64,000 nt of DNA from Latrodectus hesperus (lineage: Eukaryota; Arthropoda; Arachnida; Araneae; Theridiidae), in assembly GCA_037975125.1 (NCBI GenBank), contig CM075850.1, forward strand, positions 70,599,890-70,663,889, given 5' to 3'. The stretch's first letter is position 1. Each line of letters starts with the position of its first letter. The notes under the pieces were generated by a model. It worked only from the letters and a program-made list of their open reading frames with translations. It was not told the DNA's origin and made no database searches. Below, piece after piece: positions 47,334 through 51,790 of this stretch. The position numbers and the translations under genes are program-made.

Positions 47334-49631
47334 CTAAAATATCTAACATATATATATTAGCTAAAATATCTAACATATGTATTAGCTAAAATATCAATAA
47401 TTAAAGATACATTTTTATTAAAAAGGGACCATTTTTTAAGGTTCCTACAAGATTTCTAAATATAAAGCAAAAGGCAAATTGCAGTTTTATAGAATAGTAA
47501 GATACAAAAACAATAAAAAAAATATATCAAACTTCTAATTTTTCAATTGAAAGTTTGTTGCATACAAATGGGACAACAAATTGTAAATCTTAAAATAAAA
47601 ACAATTTGTTAGTAGCTAAAAATTAATAAATATATTTGAAAATATTTGTTCTCCAATCAAAAATATTATACATACAGGGATTCCTCTAAGCTGTCCAGAC
47701 TAGCCTCTGCCAAATTCTGTAACGTATCAAGAGCAACACTATCCATCTAAATAATAAAACAGAAACTCAAATAAAAACTACATAGTTATAAAAATGTTAT
47801 AATAAAATTGGTTCAAAAATATTTTATAAAAAATGCATCTTTTTTTTGACTTTTTCATCTTGAAATAAGTTGGAAATCTTAAAAAATTTATTTATTTGCT
47901 CAAAAGAGAACAACTGTAGCCACAGTAAATCTATTACATGGTCATATTAAGTTGAATCAGTCATTTCACATTCTATCATTCTTCATTTGAAAACTCAGTC
48001 CTAGAATCAATAGTACTTGGTTCAGGTATGTAAATATTTTTCGTAATATTGAAGCCTTAACTTATTTGTGCATGTTTGCAACTGAATATCTCTATCAATA
48101 TGAATATTTTTTATAAAAATATTTAATTTAAGCATAGTTAAATGTAAGTATATTAATGGCAATAAATTAACAATTTGTGTTATTTGGAGTTTTTTCTGTA
48201 CAGAAAAGGCAATCTATAATTTGACGAAAGAGACCGATTTTGTAAAAATCCAAAATTTGAGGTCTATTTCCAAAGCAAGATCAGAATGGAAAAAGATTCT
48301 GAAAAAGGCTTTAGCCTACAAGGGGCGTCAAGTCAATAAAGAAGAATGCCAATTTTGCAGAAAGTTTAAGGTCTTACAGCAAAATTTGGCTTAACATTTC
48401 AAAGTAATAAGTCTTGATAACCAGCTACAATCTTGACAGATACCTGTCTTTTAATAAATATCTACACCTTTTTACTATTTGCATAAAACTATTTCCTTCT
48501 CAAAGTACTATTAATTGATTCAGATTTATGAATGAGCAATGTTGAGTTTTTCTTGGTTGAAATAATATAATTGCAACAATTTGGTAAAAAACAGCTTGTC
48601 AACCACTAATGAAAAATGCAGAATCTTGACTGAGGATAAATTTAACTTCTTCCGTATCCAGAAAATAGTAAACACCCTTAATGGGCTTTCAAAATTTATT
48701 AATAGACAAAGTAACTTGAAGAATAAGATGTTAAATTTCTAGTGGAACTGTGAGGGAAAGCTATTTGAATTTGATCTAGACCAATGCTGATCTCTACAAT
48801 CAGCAGCACAGACTGTGCAATATTCTTAATGTATAATTCATAATTAGTAATCAATTACCATGCATCATTACAAATGCAAATGAGCAAAGTTGTTCTGTTT
48901 GACAGATACAATTAACACATTGCACCATCGCATTACTTTTTAAGTTTTAGACTTACCTTCTAGGCATATGGCAACTAAATACTCAAAGATTTGTCTCTAA
49001 ATAGGCAAATATTAATAGCAAAAATTTTAGAATTTTTGAACCCTAAAATTTCGTAACAGTTTAATACAAATAAATTTATAATTACAAATAATTTTATAAA
49101 ATATAATGCAAGTAATAATCAAGTACCTCTTACAATGTATTTGAATCCTAAAACTAGTCATAAGAGTGACAAATTTAACAGATTCTTAACTGTATAAATT
49201 ATGCAATCTCAGTAATATATCAAATGGCAAATTAAAATTTATTAATTATTTTTTTCATATAATTTTTTAAACCCTTTAATTATTAACAACTCGAAAGATT
49301 AATCAGAACGTTTTAAAGAAAATTAAGTAAATTTAACTTATCTTTATATCAACAGCAGACGAAATTATATATCAAAAGTAATAATTACAGAAACTATTAA
49401 AAATACACTTATGCCGATACTTGTTAAACAGATTAAATATTTGCTAAATATATGATTTAAAAATATCGTTACATTATTTTTTTCAACGCAATTGAAATAA
49501 AGTTAGTGTCTAAAAATGTGAAACCAAAAATTCATTTAAATTGTTTAATTTTATCATACCCCAATTTCAATATTTTGATCATCAGATGAATCTCCAACAT
49601 CAGCAGGTATATTATCGTTTTTTTCTGACAT
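4746..49631 (-). CDS. PDXDC1: PDXDC1-like group II PLP-decarboxylase-fold protein, 22 exons
   Basis: Complete gene, spliced by hand. The 22 coding exons total 2265 nt, giving 754 residues plus stop (human PDXDC1 is 788). Every intron is GT/AG and every junction keeps frame. Orthology rests on ordered matches throughout: [12 protein letters not shown] near residue 60, [11 protein letters not shown] near 140, [13 protein letters not shown] near 180, LGLPLSC at 216, EKYIKDD near 245, [13 protein letters not shown] near 262, [13 protein letters not shown] near 288, [17 protein letters not shown] near 314, [12 protein letters not shown] near 366, [10 protein letters not shown] near 547, and a Ser/Pro-rich tail. 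Group II PLP decarboxylases act on amino acids, but here the PLP lysine position is Glu322 and the pyridine-contacting Asp is Glu293, so activity is doubtful. The start is the first ATG of exon 1. The introns hold most of the transposons in the window. Transcription is divergent from BBS5 and convergent with GFER. Confidence 0.95.
5880..7480 (-). pseudogene. Tigger/pogo-like DDE transposase relic
   Basis: Minus-strand coding debris lies in PDXDC1 intron 21. Recognisable blocks are [12 protein letters not shown] residues near 6950, an [15 protein letters not shown] block near 6830-6870 (the DNA-binding-domain W-x-x-R-F-K-x-R-H-G-I region), and [11 protein letters not shown] at about 6700-6735. 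That last block is the family's N-A-D-E-T-G-L-F-F motif, in which the first catalytic Asp is Gly (codon at 6720-6722). Several frame changes and stops interrupt it, so it is dead. A possible left TIR starts at 5541 (CAGTTGATGCTC, preceded by TA); I found no matching right end. A near-perfect hairpin at 7296-7386 lies at its 5' side. Confidence 0.7.
7296..7386. repeat. Near-perfect hairpin, 37-bp arms
   Basis: The left arm 7296-7332 and right arm 7350-7386 are exact reverse complements over 37 bp. The 17-nt centre contains a further 6-bp complementary pair (AGGGGA at 7332-7337 against TCCCCT at 7342-7347), so the whole 91 nt can fold almost end to end. It lies in PDXDC1 intron 21. Confidence 0.92.
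8789..8891 (-). CDS. PDXDC1: PDXDC1 exon 21
   Basis: Residues 670-704, [18 protein letters not shown], then [10 protein letters not shown], nearly the vertebrate GVLRQIPVVGSVLNWFSP and KGRTFNL. Donor GTATAT. Confidence 0.96.
9400..9465 (-). repeat. tRNA-derived SINE head fragment
   Basis: Read on the minus strand it shows GCCAGCTGAATGATTATAGT followed by TCTTCAACTCAACAAATCAT. This is the same tRNA-like head as at 42361-42475 (GCAGCCGAATGGTTAGCGCT, then TTCAACAGTTTGTGGG). Only a fragment, in PDXDC1 intron 20-21 territory. Confidence 0.45.
10527..10619 (-). CDS. PDXDC1: PDXDC1 exon 20
   Basis: Residues 639-669, [17 protein letters not shown] and on, a long charged helix that is probably coiled coil. 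Phase 0 at both ends. It matches the vertebrate LLENMTEVVRKGIQEAQ. Confidence 0.95.
10756..10874 (-). CDS. PDXDC1: PDXDC1 exon 19
   Basis: Residues 599-638, [19 protein letters not shown] and the following LDELMNIV helix. It matches the SCLYVGMASDNVDAAELVETI region. Donor GTGAGT. Confidence 0.94.
11729..11786. repeat. Short tandem duplication
   Basis: The motif ATATAAGATTTTCAAAAAATT is repeated once as ATACAAGATTTTCAAAAAATT about 32 bp on, inside intron 18. Confidence 0.6.
12321..12445 (-). CDS. PDXDC1: PDXDC1 exon 18
   Basis: Residues 557-599. It contains [17 protein letters not shown] and a helix rich in Asn, Leu and Lys. It ends in CTG-G before GTATTA. Confidence 0.92.
12544..12656 (-). 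CDS. PDXDC1: PDXDC1 exon 17
   Basis: Residues 520-557. A charged helix leads into [12 protein letters not shown], matching the vertebrate DPNWSGIGVVRY. The donor used is AAG|GTTAGT; the nearby GTAAGG would break frame with exon 18. Confidence 0.93.
13030..13088 (-). CDS. PDXDC1: PDXDC1 exon 16
   Basis: Residues 500-519, [18 protein letters not shown], the equivalent of the family's GEDVDQLVACIESKL helix. Donor GTAAGC. Confidence 0.9.
13577..13621. repeat. 20-bp perfect stem-loop beside a SINE
   Basis: The arms 13577-13596 and 13602-13621 are perfectly complementary with a 5-nt loop. The AT-rich stem abuts the SINE copy starting at 13625. Confidence 0.85.
13625..13745 (+). repeat. tRNA-derived SINE copy
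   Basis: It carries a perfect pol III B-box match, GGTTCAATTCC at 13653-13663. The family body GCATGGATGTTTGTAGTGG and CTAATTAGC follow, then an (AAT/AAC)-rich tail. It lies in intron 15 in the opposite orientation to the gene. Confidence 0.7.
14157..14262 (-). CDS. PDXDC1: PDXDC1 exon 15
   Basis: Residues 465-500, [16 protein letters not shown], then [17 protein letters not shown], matching the vertebrate LEAEGTCLRFSPL. Donor GTAAGT. Confidence 0.94.
14767..17393 (-). mobile_element. hAT superfamily DNA transposon (ZBED5/SCAND3-like)
   Basis: A 2.6-kb element in PDXDC1 intron 14. Its termini are inverted repeats: both ends read CAGTGGTGCGCAAACT inwards and are followed by G/C-rich CGACCCC sequence. 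The flanking 8-mers CAAGAAAG and CACTAAAG agree at 6 of 8 positions, compatible with a decayed 8-bp hAT target duplication. The interior encodes a broken transposase on the minus strand. No other cargo is seen. Confidence 0.88.
15010..16790 (-). pseudogene. hAT (ZBED5-like) transposase pseudogene
   Basis: Blocks in order on the minus strand are: [15 protein letters not shown] near 16680, a [23 protein letters not shown] block near 16300, [14 protein letters not shown] and [16 protein letters not shown] near 15900-16040, [18 protein letters not shown] near 15560, and the C-terminal dimerisation signature LCKTGFS near 15120. This order and these motifs are typical of ZBED5/SCAND3/FAM200-type hAT proteins. 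Frameshifts and stops between the blocks show that it is inactive. Confidence 0.85.
18495..18580 (-). repeat. tRNA-derived SINE head fragment
   Basis: The reverse strand reads AATAGTTAGAACTGTGGCTT, then TCAATAGTTCATGGGTTTG, the family's A-box and B-box regions in decayed form. It lies in intron 14. Confidence 0.45.
18859..18911 (-). CDS. PDXDC1: PDXDC1 exon 14
   Basis: Residues 447-464, ending in YYDNLNSW, equivalent to the vertebrate CDALNRW. A 53-nt exon with donor GTAAGC. Confidence 0.9.
19305..20215 (+). mobile_element. pogo-like DNA transposon derivative
   Basis: About 0.9 kb in PDXDC1 intron 13 with imperfect terminal inverted repeats. The left end is TATTTCTCTGTATATAATGC and the right end, reversed, is TATTTTTCTGTGTATAATAT, each followed by GCAC-type sequence. 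Inside, the plus strand near 19660-19740 reads [13 protein letters not shown], resembling the F-K-L-K-V-I-E-x-A helix-turn-helix of pogo/Tigger transposases, and is then interrupted by stops. No catalytic domain remains. A 19-bp perfect stem-loop and C-rich subterminal words (ACCCC, TACCCCC) are present. Confidence 0.65.
19403..19451. repeat. 19-bp perfect stem-loop
   Basis: The arms 19403-19421 and 19433-19451 are exact complements around an 11-nt loop. It is located inside the pogo-like element near its left end. Confidence 0.9.
20318..20413. repeat. Tandem repeat of GCTTATGGTAAGAAAATT
   Basis: Four imperfect copies of an ~18-bp word, with short insertions between them, in intron 13. Confidence 0.8.
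20691..20751 (-). CDS. PDXDC1: PDXDC1 exon 13
   Basis: Residues 427-447, [20 protein letters not shown]. It corresponds to the SSPVVVFRF strand of the vertebrate C-terminal small domain. Donor GTATGT. Confidence 0.92.
22344..23123. mobile_element. Non-coding TIR element with TATTTA target duplication
   Basis: About 780 bp in intron 12 bounded by direct TATTTA repeats (22338-22343 and 23124-23129). Its ends are inverted repeats: CATACCTGCCAAC on the left and, reversed, CACAGTTGCCAACTCTACGG on the right. An imperfect subterminal palindrome (TTATCGGGAAA against TTTCCCGATAA) lies near the right end. No convincing open frame is present. The TIR style suggests a hAT-like non-autonomous element, but the superfamily is not settled. 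Confidence 0.55.
23819..23896 (-). CDS. PDXDC1: PDXDC1 exon 12
   Basis: Residues 401-426, [19 protein letters not shown] and on. Phase 0 at both ends. A longer open frame runs through its acceptor, but the upstream intron part is non-coding. Confidence 0.88.
24811..24866. repeat. (TA)28 microsatellite
   Basis: Uninterrupted TA repeat in intron 11. Confidence 0.97.
25395..25445 (-). CDS. PDXDC1: PDXDC1 exon 11
   Basis: Residues 384-400, [18 protein letters not shown] short 51-nt exon with both ends in phase 0. Donor GTGAGT. Confidence 0.9.
27290..27395 (-). repeat. Degenerate tRNA-derived SINE
   Basis: The minus strand shows a good A-box, GATAGCTCAGCA, and about 50 nt later a B-box-like TTTGAATTTAAATCCCA. 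It lies in intron 10. The body beyond the tRNA-like part is not clearly recognisable. Confidence 0.4.
27858..27869. repeat. Left target-site duplication of the LINE-derived retroposon
   Basis: AACACTATTTTT, repeated exactly at 28690-28701. Confidence 0.9.
27870..28689 (+). mobile_element. Internally deleted non-LTR retrotransposon (LINE 3' end with unrelated 5' part)
   Basis: An 820-bp GC-richer island in intron 10 flanked by an exact 12-bp direct repeat, so it was inserted as one unit. The 5' ~240 bp is non-coding, with palindromic GGTACATGTACC and GGTGGATCGCC words. The 3' part encodes the carboxy end of a LINE ORF2: a plus-strand frame at 28410-28480 reads [18 protein letters not shown], a C-X2-C-X8-H-X4-C zinc knuckle as in Jockey/R1-type elements, followed by EALALP. 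The tail is (AAG)n. RT and endonuclease are absent, so the copy is non-autonomous. The 131-residue open frame at 28113-28508 mostly reads another frame of this coding debris. Confidence 0.8.
28690..28701. repeat. Right target-site duplication of the LINE-derived retroposon
   Basis: AACACTATTTTT directly after the (AAG)n tail, identical to 27858-27869. Confidence 0.9.
29340..29630 (-). repeat. tRNA-derived SINE, second type
   Basis: A GC-richer block next to the exon 10 donor. On the minus strand its start reads CCAGTGGCTCAGTAGTTTTA, a good pol III A-box (TGGCTCAGTAG). Within the body, words such as CACCTGAGCAGGCATCTCCT (plus strand) and GTCACACCAGCAGAAGGAC resemble a repeat I associate with spider genomes. 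The B-box is decayed and no target duplication was found. Confidence 0.5.
29676..29828 (-). CDS. PDXDC1: PDXDC1 exon 10
   Basis: Residues 333-383, from TLYKAK to MIRHCFEL, matching the family's LPLWLSLQYLGLDGF region. Donor GTAATT. A GC-richer SINE lies immediately downstream. Confidence 0.94.
32232..32303 (-). CDS. PDXDC1: PDXDC1 exon 9 (PLP-lysine position)
   Basis: Residues 309-332. [12 protein letters not shown] occupies the place of the D-S-x-T-x-N-P-H-K block that carries the Schiff-base lysine in group II enzymes. The lysine position is Glu322 (codon at 32262-32264). The donor GTATCC is weak, but the frame and the join to exon 10 are unambiguous. Confidence 0.93.
32515..32597. repeat. 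Three ~27-bp tandem copies
   Basis: AAACTTTAAATATTAATAAG-type units repeated three times with variation, in intron 8-9 territory close to exon 9. Confidence 0.6.
32817..33023 (-). CDS. PDXDC1: PDXDC1 exon 8 (cofactor-domain core)
   Basis: Residues 240-308. It contains LEKYIKDDL, the [13 protein letters not shown] segment and [12 protein letters not shown]. In active group II decarboxylases the last motif reads H-V-D-A-A, where the Asp contacts the PLP ring nitrogen; here it is Glu293. The vertebrate protein also has Glu there. Donor GTATGA. Confidence 0.95.
33804..33983. repeat. Long TA tract beside PDXDC1 exon 7
   Basis: About 180 bp of TA repeats with several TAT-TAT phase breaks. It ends about 15 nt from the exon 7 splice donor (33998-33997). 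Confidence 0.97.
33999..34070 (-). CDS. PDXDC1: PDXDC1 exon 7
   Basis: Residues 216-239, opening with LGLPLSC. Both ends are in phase 0. The donor GTATTA sits only about 15 nt from a ~180-bp TA tract in the intron. Confidence 0.94.
35867..36563 (-). mobile_element. Internally deleted mariner
   Basis: A 697-bp element in PDXDC1 intron 6. Its ~45-bp terminal inverted repeats run CGAGGTTTGTCCGGAAAAT on the left and CAAGGTTTGTCCGGAAAAT reversed on the right, then ATTATTCAACTT. The right flank is TA; the left flank is TG, a likely mutated TA. About 170 bp of 5' untranslated sequence and the start MELSLIEEQ are kept, after which roughly the first two thirds of the transposase is missing. Confidence 0.93.
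35921..36390 (-). pseudogene. Mariner transposase fragment
   Basis: The minus strand reads MELSLIEEQ, then [22 protein letters not shown] and, in another frame, [16 protein letters not shown] followed by the C-terminus. In active mariners the second block is H-D-N-A-P; here the second catalytic Asp is Asn. The third Asp (in PCDFF) remains. A frame change near 36190-36210 and the deletion of the N-terminal DNA-binding domain make it non-functional. Confidence 0.92.
36590..36650. repeat. Short ATATCATTATAT repeats
   Basis: CAAGTTATATCATTATAT occurs twice in tandem, bracketed by ATTGTTATGCAA and ATGTTATGCAA, just right of the mariner. Confidence 0.6.
36753..36951 (-). CDS. PDXDC1: PDXDC1 exon 6
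   Basis: Residues 149-215. It holds [16 protein letters not shown], then [14 protein letters not shown] and the GVGKYL motif, all strongly conserved. It ends in phase 0 at CAG|GTCAGT. Confidence 0.96.
37112..37368. mobile_element. Probable solo LTR
   Basis: A 257-bp segment starting TGTAATGTTTCATC and ending TTTCATAACA, so it has TG...CA termini. It is flanked by exact ATAT (37108-37111 and 37369-37372), a 4-bp duplication as made by Ty3/gypsy-type integrases. Its G-rich stretch (GGGGAGGGTGAGGTAGGGAG) stands out from the AT-rich intron 5. The ATAT flank alone is weak evidence in such DNA. Confidence 0.5.
37535..37665 (-). repeat. tRNA-derived SINE copy, degraded
   Basis: The minus strand reads GGGATGGTTAAAGCTCTGGA, then TTCAATAGTTATGGG, the family's head, followed by an altered body. 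It lies in intron 5. Confidence 0.5.
39469..39621 (-). CDS. PDXDC1: PDXDC1 exon 5
   Basis: Residues 98-149, containing [15 protein letters not shown] and [11 protein letters not shown], both aligning with the vertebrate protein. Phase 2 end at AG|GTAAAT. Confidence 0.94.
40459..40554 (-). CDS. PDXDC1: PDXDC1 exon 4
   Basis: Residues 66-98. A helical [11 protein letters not shown] segment is followed by an acidic run (EAEEEE). Donor GTAAGT. Confidence 0.9.
40602..40631. repeat. A30 homopolymer
   Basis: Thirty A residues, 48 nt from the exon 4 acceptor side in intron 3. No retroposon body is recognisable beside it. Confidence 0.9.
41103..41136. repeat. (TA)n microsatellite
   Basis: About 17 TA units in intron 3. 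Confidence 0.95.
42141..42475 (-). repeat. Tandem tRNA-derived SINE cluster
   Basis: Two adjacent copies of the SINE 3' body (42141-42238 and 42261-42357) share GTTGCT(T/C)AA, AGTCATTTT, AATTAGATCA and CTACAGTT. They are followed by two tRNA-like heads (42358-42415 and 42430-42475). The better head has an A-box in GAATGGTTAGCGCTCATGCC and a perfect B-box GGTTTGAATCC (minus strand of 42358-42370). A (GGTTT)n/(AAACC)n tail lies at 42240-42260. This is the best-preserved copy of the family in the window. It lies in intron 3, near the exon 3 donor. Confidence 0.75.
42610..42663 (-). CDS. PDXDC1: PDXDC1 exon 3
   Basis: Residues 48-66, including [11 protein letters not shown], equivalent to the DIPGPL region of vertebrate PDXDC1. 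Donor GTAAGA. Confidence 0.9.
42990..43024. repeat. Compound CA/TA/GGAT microsatellite
   Basis: (CA)n passes into (TA)n and then two GGAT units, in intron 2. Confidence 0.9.
44777..44879. repeat. Long (TA)n tract abutting an LTR
   Basis: About 100 bp of TA repeats ending about 16 nt before the left LTR of the gag-only element. Confidence 0.97.
44896..45203 (+). repeat. Left LTR
   Basis: It begins TGTAGGTACACAGTTTC and ends CACTAACA, just before the primer-binding site. It contains AATAAA (in AAGGAATAAATC) and the palindromic pair GATATCGATA/ATCGATATC. Confidence 0.8.
45280..45921 (+). CDS. Gypsy-like Gag protein of the LTR element
   Basis: An uninterrupted frame of 213 residues from the ATG at 45280. 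The upstream 15 codons of the longer frame lie in leader sequence and are an unlikely start. Retrotransposon Gag forms the particle that packages element RNA. Family hallmarks are [19 protein letters not shown] near residue 25, [17 protein letters not shown] near 45, [12 protein letters not shown] near 75, [11 protein letters not shown] near 110, and [10 protein letters not shown] near 128, all characteristic of Ty3/gypsy Gag in arthropods. A helix near residues 185-200 precedes an Arg/Ser-rich end (SRSRSQSPG). There is no zinc knuckle. The frame is intact although the element cannot make its own enzymes, so it may be mobilised in trans or be a recent deletion derivative. Confidence 0.85.
   Translation: MTDCEDKTTFEANKVSAKIPPFWIDKPEMWFYQVEAQFTISGITSEETKCNYLVAQLEPRYMENNWDIIKDTSTNKYSTAKNKLLQTFKESESLKMKKLLTGLELEDMKPTQLLRKMRALGESNEISDKVLRTLWLEKMPDCIKHVLIVSDERLEKLATMADKILELNPLVELASASQANPPVDELLKKICALEQQIANMSTRISRSRSQSPG
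45922..46973 (+). other. Internal non-coding part of the gag-only LTR element
   Basis: About 1 kb with no long frame. The first 180 bp still look like former polyprotein sequence ([14 protein letters not shown], then KLPVRFQD and a stop). The rest is AT-rich 3' untranslated sequence up to the polypurine tract. Confidence 0.6.
46971..47262 (+). repeat. Right LTR, truncated
   Basis: Near-identical to the left LTR from GTACACAGTTTCTAGAT onward. The last ~25 bp are replaced by a TA repeat after GTACATGCATGTG. Confidence 0.85.
47262..47331. repeat. (TA)n tract at the right LTR end
   Basis: About 34 TA units replacing the LTR terminus. Confidence 0.95.
47331..47396. repeat. Tandem repeat, three ~24-bp units
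   Basis: TAGCTAAAATATCTAACATA repeated three times, between the TA tract and exon 2. Confidence 0.85.
47676..47746 (-). CDS. PDXDC1: PDXDC1 exon 2
   Basis: Residues 25-48, [12 protein letters not shown]..., an amphipathic helical stretch. Donor GTATGT after two bases of a split codon. Intron 2 downstream carries the gag-only LTR element and the tandem SINE cluster. Confidence 0.88.
48204..48394 (+). pseudogene. Unidentified exon-like open frame
   Basis: A plus-strand open stretch inside PDXDC1 intron 1. It follows a strong acceptor-like tract (TTTTTTCTGTACAG) and stays open for 62 codons to a TAA. The composition is protein-like: [20 protein letters not shown], then a C-X2-C pair in [14 protein letters not shown] follows about 60 nt after the stop. 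It has no start codon of its own. I do not recognise the family. It could be a terminal exon, a retro-fragment, or transposon debris. Confidence 0.3.
49560..49631 (-). CDS. PDXDC1: PDXDC1 exon 1
   Basis: Codons 1-24, starting MSEKNDNIP and acidic. It ends in phase 0 at GTATGA. This N-terminal stretch is not well conserved, so the start rests on the first ATG and on clean splicing to exon 2, which itself begins with a Met codon that could be an alternative start. Confidence 0.8.
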
Positions 49632-50822
49632 TTTAACAGATTTACAATTAGTTTTTTAATATAGTTACCGGATGACACTCCGCCTCAACAATCACAACAC
49701 AGTACACGTCTCACTCATTTGTTTACGAACACGAAAGGAAAGTGTGTAACTTCTACTTTCACTCTGTAGTCTGTCTGACTTCATTGTAGTCATCAATCAA
49801 AATCAATAATCATCAAAAATCAAAAGTAGCAATAAAATTCTGCTCTAAAATAGAGAAAAATCAAGGGTAATAAGATTTCTCTATATAGTTTTCTAAGATT
49901 TTCTGTAACAAAATATAGAAATATCTATAAGATTGTGCATTCAGTAATTTTTCAAATGGAGAAATCATTTATAGTATATAATGATCCTTTATTTCTTAAC
50001 ATAAAGTGAAATGCAAAATTACATGGTAAACATTTTGGAAAGATACATTTGTAACATAATTATAAAAAAAAAGTTTATTTTGTTATACTATGCATATAAA
50101 GGAAAACTTTAAATGAGTCCTATAGAACACATTTAAGTAATACACTTAATTTAGTTTCAGGAATCTCATATGCAAGGAATATATGATGTTATTCAGGGAC
50201 CCTTACAAGAAGAACTTGTTTTTTTAACTCGTTTTGGTCCACGCTGACTTTTTCAATGCCATTCGTACCTTCCTGCTGAGTCCGATTCCCAGCTTAACCA
50301 TTCATGTCACCAAATCCAGTTCCATCTGTAAACTTTTTTTTTAGTTTTCTGGGGCAAGAAAATAATATTAAAGGGTTTTTCAGTCTGGAAGATAAGGAAA
50401 GTCTGTTGAATACAACAAGAATAGAATTTATGGATGAGCTTTTAGAGAAAGTTATAGGGATGAACGTTCATTATTAAATGCTGGAAAAATCAATTTTAAA
50501 AATACTTTACTGAAGTTGCAATGGCTATATTTTTTGTGCATACTTCCAAATAATTTAGTCCTGCACATAGAGCTAGGAGTGGCTCTATGTAAAACAGTTA
50601 TTTTCTTACAGCAAACCTGAAAGAAACCTCATTTATGGATGGAAGTTTCTGTAAAGCTTAGAATAGAGGGCGCTACAACCGTGGAGATCTAGAAAACTTC
50701 CAGCACGGAAGTTCATGCTTACTATTCCCTTTTTTCTGTTTTTTTCAATGCTTTGAAATATTCATTTAAAAGTAACAATCCAAAACATTTTTGATACGCA
50801 GAAAGCATATAAAGGTAGTAGT

Positions 50823-51001
50823 TGTTGTGAGACAGTTGGTTGCATTACGCAAAATGGAACAAATTTACTTTCGCAAGTGAAAATGTTCAATTCCCAATGG
50901 ATCCCGAACATAATATTTTGTGGGAAAAAGTAGTAAATCGGAAAAATTGGAGTTCAACGAAGTATTCAAAGTTATGTGGCAAGCATTTTATAACAGATTA
51001 A
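50823..51001 (+). pseudogene. THAP zinc-finger domain fragment
   Basis: A plus-strand frame from 50891 reads FPMDPEHNILWEKVVNRKNW, then STKYSKLCGKHFITD and a stop (50999-51001). This is the F-P-x-D ... W ... W-x-P/S-S-K-x-S-x-L-C-x-x-H-F core of the THAP (C2CH) DNA-binding domain. A frame shifted relative to it (from 50823) reads CCETVGCITQNG and could be the N-terminal Cys pair. THAP domains occur in P-element-type transposases and host transcription factors. A frameshift, the immediate stop and the lack of the AVPTIF region indicate a relic. Confidence 0.5.
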
Positions 51002-51444
51002 TATATTAAGGCTTCATATATATATCTTATTTCTAAATATTTATTTAAAACATTTTCGGTCCATTTCTCTATTTTAGAAGTTTTAATTTCAGTATGATAG
51101 CAAACTTTAGCAACATTGAAGGCTCCTATATAATATTTAATAGTTTGGCTAATTCTGTCCAAAGTATTTGAAATAATCTAAAGCTTATAATAAATATTTT
51201 TTATGTTTAATTGCTCTTAATGTTAAAAAAAGTTTTATATATAACATTATTAAATTTTTTTAACATTAAAAAATGATAATGATTTAAATAGGATTTTAAC
51301 ATATAAATTCAAAAAATTTGCAACAGCAGGAATAAATACTTAAAAAATATTTAAGCGAACATTTTTCCGATTGCATTGATTTTCAATGGGAAGAGGGAAA
51401 ACCGGAAATATATGAGATGGCTTCCGTTCAACTGAGGTGAACTG

Positions 51445-51464
51445 CAACTCGAGTTGTGACGTCA
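51445..51464. promoter_or_regulatory. BBS5: Palindrome plus CRE upstream of BBS5
   Basis: CAACTCGAGTTG (51445-51456) is a perfect 12-bp palindrome joined without a gap to TGACGTCA (51457-51464), the full cAMP-response element recognised by CREB/ATF bZIP factors. It lies about 330 bp before the BBS5 start codon. Position and perfection suggest a promoter element. No RFX X-box was found. Confidence 0.5.
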
Positions 51465-51593
51465 TGTTATGTTGAGTCTATGAGAGTTGCTTCCACTGCA
51501 ATATCGGTAATAATAATTATAATTGCATATTCTAAACTTTCAAACTAAATCTCATAATATTTCCCAACCAGAATAATTGTTTAATAAAAAAAG

Positions 51594-51611
51594 TTTTTTT
51601 TTTTTTTTTTT
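51594..51611. repeat. T18 homopolymer
   Basis: Eighteen T residues about 180 bp upstream of BBS5. Confidence 0.9.
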
Positions 51612-51790
51612 GTAAATTGAAGTATTCATGTAGGGGGATTTTAACAGCTCAACTTAGCAGACGATTGTTTGCTTATTTTCGGTTTTAAAGTTTCGATTTG
51701 TACTATTATAAAACGCTATTCCATTTGCCCTATAAATTAATCCCATTTGACCTTACTGAATCAATTACTTTCAAATAAAATATAACTACA

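Larger units (their letters stand above)
49632..51790. other. Divergent intergenic region PDXDC1/BBS5
   Basis: It should contain both promoters. The PDXDC1 5' UTR and start are probably in 49632-49790, which is locally richer in C/G. 50200-50340 and 50600-50720 are also less AT-rich, but I cannot assign them. A THAP-domain fragment, a T18 run (51594-51611) and a CRE-palindrome pair are listed separately. Confidence 0.6.

Noticed and set aside
51480..51505. RFX X-box for BBS5 (GTTGCTTCCACTGCAAT)
   Set aside because: The right half lacks the required R-G-Y-A-A-C, and the palindromic GCAAC-GTTG upstream has half-sites in the wrong orientation.
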